Assembly: GCA_964608915.1 (NCBI GenBank)
Contig: CAZSQA010000008.1
Location: 124,001-188,000, forward strand
Reading direction: 5' to 3'
Length of the DNA: 64,000 nt
DNA from: QWQI01 sp964608915
GTDB lineage: Bacteria > Planctomycetota > Planctomycetia > Isosphaerales > Isosphaeraceae
This document shows, in pieces, positions 33,956 through 43,282 of this stretch (the first letter of the stretch is position 1; every line of letters starts with the position of its first letter). A model generated the notes under the pieces. The model was not told the DNA's origin. It worked only from the letters and a program-made list of their open reading frames with translations, and did not search any database. The translations under genes were made by a program, and so were the position numbers.

Positions 33956-36250
33956 ATGAAAAGGCACTGGATTCGACTGCTGCCGGCGATCGCCTGCAGC
34001 CTGGGAACCGCGTGGGCGCAAGAAGGCTGGAAGCCGGCGCCCGTACCGATCGCGACGAAATGGTCCGCCGACGTTCGGCCGGAGACCGTTCTGCCGGAAT
34101 ACCCCAGGCCGCAGCTCGTGCGATTTTCGCGCCCGTGGATGAACTTGAACGGCTTATGGGATTATTCCATCGCGCCGAAATCGCAGGAAAATCCTCCCGA
34201 AACGTGGGCCGGCAAAATTCTTGTGCCGTTCCCGGCGGAAAGTTCACTTTCCGGCGTCGGCAAAACGGTTTCCTCCGAAGAGCGGCTCTGGTATCGCCGA
34301 ACGCTCGAATTGAACCTGGACCGCAAGCCGGGCGATCGGGTGATCCTCAACTTCGGGGCCGTCGACTGGCAGTGCGACGTTTTTTTCAACGGTGTAAAAG
34401 CCGGTTCGCACTCCGGCGGATACGACCCGTTTTCGATCGACGTGACCTCAGCCGTGAAACCGGTCGGCCCGCAGGAGCTGACTGTCGCCGTGTGGGACCC
34501 CTCCGACGCTCACTGGCAGCCGCGCGGCAAGCAGGTGCGCAAGCCCGAGGGGATCTGGTACACGCCCGTGACGGGCATCTGGCAGTCCGTCTGGCTGGAA
34601 CTTCGCCCTGAACAGGCGGTCGATTCGCTCAAGATTACGCCGGATCTCGCGGCCGGCAAGCTGACGGTTCGGCCCGTGTCGGACACGGCCGGTCGTGCCG
34701 GTGTGAAGCCGATCGCCGAAGTTTCGGTGTTCGCGGGACAACAGCCCGTGGCGGCCTCTACGGCCGAAGTCGGCCAGGATGTCGTCCTGGACATTCCGAA
34801 CGTGCGGCCCTGGTCGCCGGAAGACCCGTTTTTGTACGACATCCGAGTTCGTCTCCTGCTGAACGGGACGGTCGTGGACGACGTCACGAGCTACGCCGGC
34901 ATGCGTTCCGTGGCCGTCGGCAAGGACGAAAACGGATTCGAACGGATTCTCCTCAACGGCAAGCCCTACTTCATGTTCGGGCCGCTCGACCAGGGCTGGT
35001 GGCCCGATGGCCTCTATACGGCACCAACGGACGATGCCTTGAGGTTCGACGTGGAAATGACGCGGCGGCTGGGCTTCAACATGGCCCGCAAGCATGTGAA
35101 AGTCGAGCCTGCACGCTGGTATTTCCACGCGGACCGGCTTGGCCTGATCGTCTGGCAGGACATGCCCAGCGGCGACAAATACATTGGCCCGAAGGAAGGC
35201 GATATCGTCCGTTCGCCCGAATCGGCCGCCAATTTCCGCAAGGAATGGCGTGCGATCATGGACAGCCTTCACAACCACCCGAGCATCACTGTCTGGGTGC
35301 CCTTCAACGAAGGCTGGGGTCAGTTCGAAACGGACGCCATTCTGGCCGAAACGAAAGCCCATGACCCGACGAGGCTCGTCGACGGCCCCAGCGGCTGGAC
35401 AGACCGCGGCACCGGCGACCTGAACGACATGCACCGATATCCGGGGCCCGGGATGCCGCCGCTGGAAGAAAAACGGGCCGTCGTCCTTGGCGAATTCGGC
35501 GGTCTGGGGCTGCCGATCAAGGGGCATACCTGGCAATCCGAGAAAAACTGGGGCTATCGCAGCTTCACCGAAACGCCGGCGCTGCGTGCGGCATATCTCG
35601 ACCTCATCCGCAAGCTCCGCCCGCTGGTCGCCCAGGGGCTCGCAGCCGCGGTTTACACGCAAACGACCGATGTCGAGATCGAAGTCAACGGGCTGATGTC
35701 ATACGATCGGTCGATCGTGAAGTTCGACGAAGCCGAGCTGCGCAGCGCCCACAGCGTCCTGCGGCTGCCGATGGCCCCCATCCGCTCGAAATCGCTGGTC
35801 GAGACCAGCGAAAAGGCAGCTCAGGAGTGGCTGTACATCACGAAAAAGAGCTGGTCCGACCTTTGGTACACCAACGGGTTCGACGCCGAAGGCAATGGCT
35901 GGGTCAGCGGCCCTGGCGGATTCGGAACGCAGTCCACGCCGGGAACGACCGTCCGCACCGAATGGAATACGCCTGAGATATGGATCCGCAAGTCTTTCGA
36001 GTTGTCGTCGAAACCGACATCCGGCCAGCTCGTTCTGCGAATTCATCATGACGAAGACGCGGAAGTTTACCTGAACGGCGTACAGGTCGCGAATCTTAAA
36101 GGCTTTACGTCAGGCTATGAAGATGTCGAACTGCCCGAAAAGGCAGTCAAGGCACTTCATGCAGGACGAAACGTGATCGCGATCCACGTCAAGCAGACCA
36201 CCGGCGGCCAGTATGTCGATGCTGGGCTTTCGTTGAGGGAAGGCCAGTAA
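33956..36250 (+). CDS. Secreted glycoside hydrolase family 2 protein
   Basis: A 764-residue exported GH2 enzyme (beta-galactosidase/beta-glucuronidase/mannosidase type). Signal peptide MKRHWIRLLPAIACSLGTAWA. Domains follow in order: a sugar-binding jelly roll (about 60-220, with RPWMNLNGLWDYS and WYRRTLEL), an immunoglobulin-like domain, and a TIM barrel with acid/base Glu452 in PFNEGWG and nucleophile Glu513 in LGEFGG. A final beta-sandwich (about 620-760, with IRIHHDEDAEVYLNGVQVAN) closes the chain. The exact glycosidic bond attacked is not known. GGGAG stands before the ATG at 33956. The gene converges on the EamA gene. Confidence 0.92.
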   Translation: MKRHWIRLLPAIACSLGTAWAQEGWKPAPVPIATKWSADVRPETVLPEYPRPQLVRFSRPWMNLNGLWDYSIAPKSQENPPETWAGKILVPFPAESSLSGVGKTVSSEERLWYRRTLELNLDRKPGDRVILNFGAVDWQCDVFFNGVKAGSHSGGYDPFSIDVTSAVKPVGPQELTVAVWDPSDAHWQPRGKQVRKPEGIWYTPVTGIWQSVWLELRPEQAVDSLKITPDLAAGKLTVRPVSDTAGRAGVKPIAEVSVFAGQQPVAASTAEVGQDVVLDIPNVRPWSPEDPFLYDIRVRLLLNGTVVDDVTSYAGMRSVAVGKDENGFERILLNGKPYFMFGPLDQGWWPDGLYTAPTDDALRFDVEMTRRLGFNMARKHVKVEPARWYFHADRLGLIVWQDMPSGDKYIGPKEGDIVRSPESAANFRKEWRAIMDSLHNHPSITVWVPFNEGWGQFETDAILAETKAHDPTRLVDGPSGWTDRGTGDLNDMHRYPGPGMPPLEEKRAVVLGEFGGLGLPIKGHTWQSEKNWGYRSFTETPALRAAYLDLIRKLRPLVAQGLAAAVYTQTTDVEIEVNGLMSYDRSIVKFDEAELRSAHSVLRLPMAPIRSKSLVETSEKAAQEWLYITKKSWSDLWYTNGFDAEGNGWVSGPGGFGTQSTPGTTVRTEWNTPEIWIRKSFELSSKPTSGQLVLRIHHDEDAEVYLNGVQVANLKGFTSGYEDVELPEKAVKALHAGRNVIAIHVKQTTGGQYVDAGLSLREGQ

Positions 36251-36279
36251 GCGTCGTTCGACGCTCGCGATCGGTCATA

Positions 36280-37176
36280 TCAGGGCGATTCTTTCATCGA
36301 CGGGGAAGCGGGCACGACCCTCTTCCCCGTTCGCATGTTCGCCACAAGGACACCCAGGAGCATCAAAGCTCCCCCGATGACAGTCTCCCGGTGCGGACTT
36401 TCGCCATGGCCGATCCAGACCCAGATCGGGTTCAGGATCGGTTCGGCAAGGGCGACGAGCGTCGCCTGAGGCGGCGAGACGGTCCTCAAACCCCGTGCGA
36501 AAAATGCGTAAGGCAAAGCCATCTGGAGCGTTCCGAAGGCTGCCAGACTGAGCACGCTGGAACGGGTCGGACGAATGTCGATGCCGGCGAGCGAAAGCAC
36601 GAGGCCGAGCAGAATCGCCCCTGCCAGATTGTTCCAGCAGGAAAGCCAGATCGAATCGTCGTTACGAGACGCGCGCAGACCGATCACGACACCTGCGTAG
36701 GCGATTCCGCTGGCAAGGCCGAGGATGATGCCCAGCCTGTGCCCCGAAACCGCTGATCCGAGAACCTCGGGAGCGACGATCCAGACGATTCCGACGACAG
36801 CCAGCCCGACGCCCAGAAGCGTGCGGCGGTCGGCACGTTCGCCGAGAAACAACCAGCCGAACGGCACGACCCAGGCCGTGGCGGAACATTGCAGGAAGAT
36901 CGCGTTGGCGGCGGTCGTGTTCTTGATCGCGCCGATGTAAAGGCCGATCATGGAGGCGAATGCCACGGCCACCAGGAAATGGCGGGGCGTGAGGCGAGCC
37001 GGGCACCGCTTTCTGACCATGGGCAGAAGGACGAGCCCGGCGAAAATGCTGCGCCACACGGCGATCGTCATCGCATCGTCAGGCAGCGACTTCGTCCAGA
37101 TTCCGGACAGGCTCCAGAGCACGGCCGCCAGAAAGATCCAGAATCTGCCGTCGCTGGCGATACTTCGCGAACCCAT
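36280..37176 (-). CDS. EamA/DMT family transporter
   Basis: A 298-residue inner-membrane protein with ten predicted helices in two EamA repeats, as in RhaT/YdcZ-type metabolite exporters. The first repeat starts at FWIFLAAVLWSLSGIW and ends near GWLFLGERADRRTLLGVGLA. The second runs from HRLGIILGLASGIAYAGVVI to the terminal LMLLGVLVANMR. The substrate is unknown. ATG 37176 is well placed. A TATATA hexamer at 37278-37283 on the minus strand could be its -10. The C-terminal tail is short and basic. Confidence 0.93.
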   Translation of the reverse strand: MGSRSIASDGRFWIFLAAVLWSLSGIWTKSLPDDAMTIAVWRSIFAGLVLLPMVRKRCPARLTPRHFLVAVAFASMIGLYIGAIKNTTAANAIFLQCSATAWVVPFGWLFLGERADRRTLLGVGLAVVGIVWIVAPEVLGSAVSGHRLGIILGLASGIAYAGVVIGLRASRNDDSIWLSCWNNLAGAILLGLVLSLAGIDIRPTRSSVLSLAAFGTLQMALPYAFFARGLRTVSPPQATLVALAEPILNPIWVWIGHGESPHRETVIGGALMLLGVLVANMRTGKRVVPASPSMKESP

Positions 37177-37570
37177 GCCTCACCTTATGATTCGATACGT
37201 CAGTCCGGCCAAAGAAAATGGGAGTTCCCGAGCGGTTCGGGCGGACTCGACCCGATACGTCCCGGCCGAGCGTTCGTTATATACGGATGAAGCACGATTT
37301 CGTAAGTCGTCATGATGGCGGAAAAAAGAAATTTCGTCAGCGGTTCCTGCCCGAATCGGCGTGAAATCGTAAATACGAGGATCGCTATGCCCGGGCTTCG
37401 ATCGATCGTTCAGATGCGAAGGTTGCCACATATGCCTGATCGGCGAAACCGGCTTCGAAACGCCGAACGATTCTGGCAAGATCCGTTCTGATCGACTCAG
37501 TTCCGGTCCACGCCGCAGGATGGGTGGAGGACGAGCCCTTTCCACCGACGAATCAGGGATGTGCGATCGC
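37177..37570. other. Divergent intergenic region (EamA / M48 protease)
   Basis: About 390 bp without a gene. The symmetric TATATA at 37278-37283 could serve as a minus-strand -10 for the EamA gene, with TTACGA 16 bp upstream (weak match). I see no clear plus-strand promoter, and the open frame across the region has no domain pattern. Confidence 0.5.
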
Positions 37571-38863
37571 ATGAAAGACACGGATATCGTAAACCGCATT
37601 CCCCTGTTCATCAGATCGGCGATCATAACGGGAATGATCATGTTCGCACCGACTTCAGTCACTGCCGGCGATTACCCAGCCTCGGAAGTCGTCGCGATCC
37701 CCGAACCTTCGCCTGAGGCCCTTCAGTTCCATCGCACGGGCCACTGGATCTGGGCCGGTTCGGTGATGCTGTCTCTGGCGATCCCTTTTATGATCATCTG
37801 GACATCGATCGGTGCTCGCGTACAGTCATTCGTCGTACGCCATGCGTATGGCCGCATCGGCATGATCGTCTCTTTCGTGGTCATCGTTTCGGTGATCGCT
37901 TTCGCGATGCGCCTGCCATGGAGCTTCGCCGCAGGGCACATGCGGCTCAAGGCTTACGGCCTTTCCGAACAGAGCGGGTTGGACTGGTTCGTCGATGCTC
38001 TTAAGGCCTTGTGCGTGAACTTGGTGATCCAGTGCCTGCTCGCTTCGATCGTCTGGGGCTTCCTCGTCGTGAAGTTCCCGAAGACCTGGTGGCTGTGGAC
38101 GGCCGCGGGGACGCTGCCTTTTCTGGTCGCGGGCGTCTACCTGACGCCGCTTGTAATCGATCCGCTTTTCAATCGCTTCGAGGCCTTGAAGGACGAAAAC
38201 CTGGAGTCGGACATTTTGCGGCTCGTCGAGCAGGCGAACGTGGCGGATGCCGAAGTGTTCGAAGTGGACAAGAGCCGGCAGACCAAGGCCGTGAACGCTT
38301 ATGTGACCGGGCTTTTCGGGTCGAAGCGGGTCGTGCTGTGGGATACGCTGATACGCAAGCTGCCCCCGCGAGAAGTGCGCGCCGTCGTCGCACATGAGCT
38401 GGGCCATTATGTTCTCGGGCACGTGCGCTGGGGCGTGTTGATCGGTGGCGTTTCCGCGTTCGGCGGCATGTTTCTGCTGGACAGGGCTTTACGGTGGGCG
38501 ATCATGCGCTGGGGCGAAACGCTTCACGTGACGGATCTGGCCGATCCGACAGCCCTTGTGCTGCTGACGTTTCTGGCAACCTTCGGCGAGATCGCCATGG
38601 CGCCGGTTTCGAACGCGATCAGTCGAACGATGGAACATCAGGCGGACGTCTTCGCGATCGAACTGACGCGTGATCCCGCTGCCGTTGCGCGTGCCTTCGC
38701 GACATTACAGCACGAAAATCTTTCCGTCCCTTACCCGAACTGGTTCTACAGGACATGGCGAGCGACCCATCCGAGCATCGGCGAACGGATCGAATTCGCC
38801 AACGGATATCGCCCCTGGGAAAGTGGCGATAAAGGTCGATACGGCTTCGATCGTTTCGATTGA
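37571..38863 (+). CDS. M48 family metallopeptidase (Ste24/CAAX protease-like)
   Basis: A 430-residue integral-membrane zinc protease. The zinc motif HELGH is at residues 275-279, and the third ligand is in the EHQADVFAIEL segment. Six to seven membrane helices and the M48 N-terminal region (RLKAYGLSEQSGLDWFVDAL) identify the Ste24p/CAAX protease-1 type. A possible signal peptide precedes the first helix. It may clip membrane or exported proteins; bacteria lacking prenylation use such enzymes for quality control. ATG 37571 is chosen because the frame upstream is not protein-like. The MMPL gene follows 171 bp downstream. Confidence 0.93.
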   Translation: MKDTDIVNRIPLFIRSAIITGMIMFAPTSVTAGDYPASEVVAIPEPSPEALQFHRTGHWIWAGSVMLSLAIPFMIIWTSIGARVQSFVVRHAYGRIGMIVSFVVIVSVIAFAMRLPWSFAAGHMRLKAYGLSEQSGLDWFVDALKALCVNLVIQCLLASIVWGFLVVKFPKTWWLWTAAGTLPFLVAGVYLTPLVIDPLFNRFEALKDENLESDILRLVEQANVADAEVFEVDKSRQTKAVNAYVTGLFGSKRVVLWDTLIRKLPPREVRAVVAHELGHYVLGHVRWGVLIGGVSAFGGMFLLDRALRWAIMRWGETLHVTDLADPTALVLLTFLATFGEIAMAPVSNAISRTMEHQADVFAIELTRDPAAVARAFATLQHENLSVPYPNWFYRTWRATHPSIGERIEFANGYRPWESGDKGRYGFDRFD

Positions 38864-39034
38864 AACGAAGAACACCAGTCCCGGTCGGGCGGTTCGCATG
38901 GCGATCGGGGTTGAGCGGAATCGCCGTTCCGAAGATAATGCCGATCGAAGCCGATTCTGAGCATAGGATTTTACGACGATGCCGTTCCCGGCAGCTGTGG
39001 GGAATCGTTCCCGTCGATCGAGGACCCGAACCTG

Positions 39035-41653
39035 ATGACACTCCGGCGTCTCCGCTGGTTCGTATCGCGGCATCCGCTGCCGGTCGTAATCTTCTGGGCT
39101 GTTCTGACTGCCTGGCTCGTGATCGTTTCGCCGGACCTGACGAGGCTGGCGGCCGAAGGCCAGGCGAATCTCCTTCCGAAGTTTTCGGAGAGCGCGGTCG
39201 CCTCCGCATTGGTGCGTGAGACGTGGCCTGACCAGTCCTATCAGTGCACGATGGTTCTTGGGCTGAAGCGGGACGAAGGGCTGACCGAAGAAGACAAGGC
39301 CTTCGCCGGCCGCGTTGCCGCGGCGATTCAGGATCACGCCGAACGGCCGAAGGAAATTTTGCGGGTCATGGGCCCGCAGTCGCGTCCCGAAATCTCATCG
39401 CGACTTCTGTCCGTCGACGGCACCATGCAGCTTGTCGTCATTCCGCTGGATACTTCATTCGTCTCGCCCAGGACCACTGAGCTGATCGCCTGGATTCAGG
39501 GGACGGTCAGTACCGTCGTGGGCCGGCCGCCGGAGGAACTTCAGACACTTTGGACGGGCGACGCCCTGATCGGCCGCGAATACATGAACGACGTTCAGCG
39601 ATCGCTCGACCGGGCGGCCGTCCTGACGGTGTTCTTGCTGCTCGGCGTCCTCATGGCCGTCTACCGGTCATTTCTTCTGGCCATGATTCCTCTGATTTCG
39701 ATCACGATCGGCCTGCTCGTTTCGCGCAGCGTTCTCGCCTGGATGACCGTATCGGGCTGGGAAATCTCGCCGCTGGTCGAACTCTTCCTGGTCGTGATTC
39801 TGTTCGGCGCCGGAACGGATTTCTGCCTGCTGCTATCCTGGCGTTACGGCGAACACTTCAATCCCGATTATCCGGAACGCTCGATGCGCGTGGCGTTGCG
39901 ACGGTCGATCGAACCGCTCGTCACCAGCGCGGGCACGGTGATCATCGGCCTGATGCTGATGGGAACGACGCAATTCAAGCTGTTTTCGAGTACCGGCCCG
40001 AGCGTCGGCTTGGGCCTGGGCATTACGCTCATCGCGGCGATGACGCTGACCCCTGCTCTACTCGTGATGCTGGCCCGCTGGAGGCCCGGCTGCTTCGACG
40101 GAATCTCCCAGGAATCTGGCTCTTTCTGGCTGATCGTCGCGAGAAAAGTGCTGGCCAGGCCCAAAACCACGCTGGCCGCCACGCTTCTCTTCATGGCGCT
40201 GCCGATTCTCATCGGCCTCCGGATGGATTTCGTCATGGACATCCTGTCCGAAATGCCGGCGAGCAACCTGCCGGGCCGGAATCTGCGAACGATCGCCAAG
40301 GCATATGGCGAGGGGGTCGTGGCGCCGATCACGATGGTCATCCAGTCCGACAAGGATTTGCGAGATCCGGACGGACTGGAGTTGATCGACGACCTGAGCC
40401 GGTTCGTCACCCACCAGAGGAAAATCGGGGCCGTGCGATCGGCGACTCAGCCGCTGGGCAGCACGGGGCCTCTCAATCAGGCGCGCCTTTCGAGCCGGTT
40501 GAGCACGATCCATGACGGACTCGTCAAGCTCAACGACGGAGCCGCGGAGCTCGAAAAGGGGTTGATCGACGGCGGGGCGAAGATGCGTGCCGCGAAGTTC
40601 GTCGAATCCCAAACAGGGCTGAATCTGCTGAATCTCGGTGTCGGAAAGGCACGCGCCACCCCTAAGGCGAAGGGCGAGGCCGAGAAAAAAGCCGATCCAC
40701 CGAAGCCTGATCCGACCGACGCGATGCTCAAGGATATCACGCGAGCTGCGGAAGGAGCCTCACGCATCAATCAGGGCACTGCCCTGGCAGGCAAGGAACT
40801 CAAGACGATCATCGACAGCCCCGTCGGCAGGCGGGCCCTCGACCGTCTCCTGATCACGCCCGAGAACATTCGTGACGAACCTCGATTGAAAGAGGCTCTC
40901 GATGTCTACATTTCGTCGGACGGTCGCCTGACCCGCCTCGATATCGAACCGGAAGACCCGATGTTTTCGGTCACCGCGATGACGCGGGTGGCTGGATTGC
41001 GGAAACGGGTCGGCGATTTTCTGGCAGAGCTGGAATGGATTCAGGCCAAAGCCCATTTCACGGGCTCGGCCGCCGCCAACGCGGACATCTGGGCCGTGAC
41101 GCAGCAGGATCAGGCGAAGACCTGGGTCGTCGTGCCGCTGGGGGTTCTGATCGTACTGATCCTGGCCCTGAGGCAACCGCTCACGTGCATCGCACTGGTG
41201 CTTTCGATGATCCTGACCTACACCTTCGCCCTGGCGATCACGCACATCGTGTTCGTCAATTTCCTGGGCTCGGAAGGGCTGGACTGGAAAGTGCCATATT
41301 TCCTGTTCGTGCTGATCGTGGCCGTCGGGGTCGATTACAACATCTTCCTGATGAGCCGCGTGAAGGAAGAAACACGAATACATGGCCTTCGTAACGGCAT
41401 CGCGAGAGCTGTCGGGTCGACGGGCGGACTGATTTCGTCCGCCGCGGCCATTACGGTCTGCAGCTTTTCGTCGTTTCTTTCGAGCCCACTGTCGTCGCTC
41501 AGGCAACTTGGCCTGGCACTGGTGATCGGCATCACGATCGACGCGATCCTGGTTCGGCCCGTGCTCGTACCGTGCGGTTACTGGCTGCTGAACCGCTGGA
41601 GCGGACCGCTGCCGAATCCCGGATTCCTCAGGCCGAAGATGTCCTCGCGCTAA
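39035..41653 (+). CDS. MMPL/RND family exporter
   Basis: An 872-residue inner-membrane RND-type transporter. It has the standard plan: one N-terminal helix, a periplasmic domain, five to six helices (around residues 180-370), a second periplasmic domain with a helical stretch (about 420-680), then six more helices. The helix-4 proton-relay aspartate is in ILFGAGTDFCLLL, and its counterpart is in VAVGVDYNIFLMSRVKEE. MMPL proteins export lipids or hydrophobic compounds, such as hopanoids or surface lipids. No partner adaptor lies next to it. The second periplasmic domain carries an Ala/Lys/Pro-rich insert (TPKAKGEAEKKADPPKPDP). Confidence 0.9.
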   Translation: MTLRRLRWFVSRHPLPVVIFWAVLTAWLVIVSPDLTRLAAEGQANLLPKFSESAVASALVRETWPDQSYQCTMVLGLKRDEGLTEEDKAFAGRVAAAIQDHAERPKEILRVMGPQSRPEISSRLLSVDGTMQLVVIPLDTSFVSPRTTELIAWIQGTVSTVVGRPPEELQTLWTGDALIGREYMNDVQRSLDRAAVLTVFLLLGVLMAVYRSFLLAMIPLISITIGLLVSRSVLAWMTVSGWEISPLVELFLVVILFGAGTDFCLLLSWRYGEHFNPDYPERSMRVALRRSIEPLVTSAGTVIIGLMLMGTTQFKLFSSTGPSVGLGLGITLIAAMTLTPALLVMLARWRPGCFDGISQESGSFWLIVARKVLARPKTTLAATLLFMALPILIGLRMDFVMDILSEMPASNLPGRNLRTIAKAYGEGVVAPITMVIQSDKDLRDPDGLELIDDLSRFVTHQRKIGAVRSATQPLGSTGPLNQARLSSRLSTIHDGLVKLNDGAAELEKGLIDGGAKMRAAKFVESQTGLNLLNLGVGKARATPKAKGEAEKKADPPKPDPTDAMLKDITRAAEGASRINQGTALAGKELKTIIDSPVGRRALDRLLITPENIRDEPRLKEALDVYISSDGRLTRLDIEPEDPMFSVTAMTRVAGLRKRVGDFLAELEWIQAKAHFTGSAAANADIWAVTQQDQAKTWVVVPLGVLIVLILALRQPLTCIALVLSMILTYTFALAITHIVFVNFLGSEGLDWKVPYFLFVLIVAVGVDYNIFLMSRVKEETRIHGLRNGIARAVGSTGGLISSAAAITVCSFSSFLSSPLSSLRQLGLALVIGITIDAILVRPVLVPCGYWLLNRWSGPLPNPGFLRPKMSSR

Positions 41654-41701
41654 GAGTGATCCCGAGAATCCGGCAAATTCGAGAACCGCGGGCGTGACGG
41701 G

Positions 41702-42274
41702 TCAGCTCGTGACGCGTCCGAGATATTCGCCCGTCCTGGTATCGATTTTGACGAGCGTTTCGTTTTCGAGATGCTCGGGTACCTGGATCGTGTGACCAGT
41801 CGAAAGCGTGGCGGGCTTTGTACGGCCAGTCGCGGAATTGCCGCGAACACCGGGGGCCGTTTCGACGATCTTCAGATCGACGGTGTCCGGGATCGCGATC
41901 GCGATCGGCTGTTCGTCGACCAGCAAAGCTTCGAGATCTGCCATGTTTTCGGTCATGAACGGCAATTGTTCGGACAGGTCGGCGGCTGGCAGGGTGAACT
42001 GGTCGTAAGTTGTCTCGTCCATGAAGACGATCTGGTCACCGTCGCGATAGAGATATTGAATCGGTCGTTTTTCGAAGCGGCTCTCAGGCAGGGAGTCGGT
42101 GCCCCGGAAGGACTTTTCGACTCGGGATCTCGTCTTGAGATTCCGGGCGGCGATTTTGTAGAGCGTCGCGGCCCCCCGCGCAGAGGGAGTCTGCACGGTA
42201 ATGTGTTCGATGATATGAGGGTGACCGTCGATCTCGACGACCATGCGCTTGACGAAATCTTTTGCTGGGACCAC
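41702..42274 (-). CDS. yeiP: Elongation factor P-like protein (EfpL/YeiP)
   Basis: A 190-residue EF-P paralogue that binds stalled ribosomes and helps peptide-bond formation at difficult motifs. The domain I loop reads VQTPSARGAATLYK, with Arg33 at the tip, close to the E. coli YeiP loop and unlike the lysine-bearing KPGKGGA loop of EF-P. The rest follows YeiP closely: YVDF-like PIQYLYRDGDQIVFMD, the VDLEIVETAPG-like VDLKIVETAPGVRG and the ATLSTGHTIQVPE close. The three-domain length is normal. The GTG start at 42274 aligns with the family start. A canonical efp gene would lie elsewhere. The gene converges with the MMPL gene. Confidence 0.9.
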   Translation of the reverse strand: MVPAKDFVKRMVVEIDGHPHIIEHITVQTPSARGAATLYKIAARNLKTRSRVEKSFRGTDSLPESRFEKRPIQYLYRDGDQIVFMDETTYDQFTLPAADLSEQLPFMTENMADLEALLVDEQPIAIAIPDTVDLKIVETAPGVRGNSATGRTKPATLSTGHTIQVPEHLENETLVKIDTRTGEYLGRVTS

Positions 42275-42461
42275 GTGTGCTGATCTCTCGAAGTGCGATG
42301 CTTCTTCGGCCGGCTGTGTCAGTATACGGAACGCCCGGTTCGCTCAGGATTCCGTTTGCGGCGAATCCGCTTGATTCATGCCGCGCCGATAACGTATCAT
42401 CTGGCCAGTCTAAGTGATAGCCGGACCTGATTGTCAAGCGATTTTCGAGACATTGCCGGAT

Positions 42462-43202
42462 ATGGTCGTCCCCGCCGAGGAATCATCGAGCAGACAGAGC
42501 GAATCGGAAGCGGACCCGCTTCTGGACGAGTGTCAACGGTCTTTCGGGCATCGATTCCGTGATGTGGCGATTTTGCGGGCCGCGCTGATTCATGCTTCGG
42601 GCGCGGACAGCCGACTGGCTTCGAACGAGCGGCTCGAGTTCCTGGGCGACGCCATTCTCGGTGCCGTGATTTGCTCGCTGCTCTTCGATCGATATCCGGA
42701 ATATCTGGAAGGCGACCTGACGCGCGTCAAATCCGCCGTCGTTTCACGCCGGACCTGTGCCCGGATTTCGCGCAAACTCGGGCTGGATCGATTTCTTGTG
42801 CTCGGCAAGGGGATGGGGCCGGCGGACAGCGCACCTGAGTCGGTCCTCGCGGACATGTTCGAAAGTCTCGTCGCCGCGGTATTCCTTGACGCGGGCTTCG
42901 ACGCAGCCCGCGAAGTCGTCGTCCACCACATGGAAAAAGAGGTCGAAGCCACGGTTTCCGGCCACGTAGGCGCGAACTACAAGAGTCTGCTGCAGCAGCT
43001 TTCCCAGAAGCAGTTCGGCCGAACTCCGACATATGTCCTGGTCGAAGAGAAAGGCCCGGATCATCTCAAGTCTTTTCTCGTCGCGGCTCGCATCGGCGCT
43101 CGGCAATATGAGCCGGCCTGGGGGGCCAACAAGAAAGACGCTGAGCAACTGGCCGCGAAAAACGCACTCGACGCGATTTCGCTGGAAACCGCCATGTCCT
43201 GA
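42462..43202 (+). CDS. rnc: Ribonuclease III
   Basis: A double-stranded-RNA endonuclease for rRNA and mRNA processing; cytoplasmic. At 246 residues it has the signature NERLEFLGDAILG (55-67), the second metal ligand segment (MFESLVAAVFLDAG), and a C-terminal dsRNA-binding domain (NYKSLLQQLSQKQFGRTPTY to KKDAEQLAAKNALDAI). ATG 42462 is preferred; an in-frame GTG at 42414 would add 16 residues without conserved character. Planctomycetes often place rnc near fatty acid genes, and here the plsX cluster follows after one membrane-protein gene. Confidence 0.95.
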   Translation: MVVPAEESSSRQSESEADPLLDECQRSFGHRFRDVAILRAALIHASGADSRLASNERLEFLGDAILGAVICSLLFDRYPEYLEGDLTRVKSAVVSRRTCARISRKLGLDRFLVLGKGMGPADSAPESVLADMFESLVAAVFLDAGFDAAREVVVHHMEKEVEATVSGHVGANYKSLLQQLSQKQFGRTPTYVLVEEKGPDHLKSFLVAARIGARQYEPAWGANKKDAEQLAAKNALDAISLETAMS

Positions 43203-43282
43203 AGGGTTTCAGGCGGATCGATTCGGTCCGTAGTCATGGCCAGATCGGCGGATTCCGTATCCGCGATAGAAAGGTCGGGTTC

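Noticed and set aside
36251..36279. Small hairpin AGCGTCG / CGACGCT between GH2 and EamA genes
   Set aside because: The stem is short and the loop too small, with no T-run on either strand, so it is not a supported bidirectional terminator.
37180..37662. Minus-strand open frame of 160 codons upstream of the M48 gene
   Set aside because: It overlaps the start of the M48 protease on the opposite strand, and its translation lacks secondary-structure pattern or domain features.
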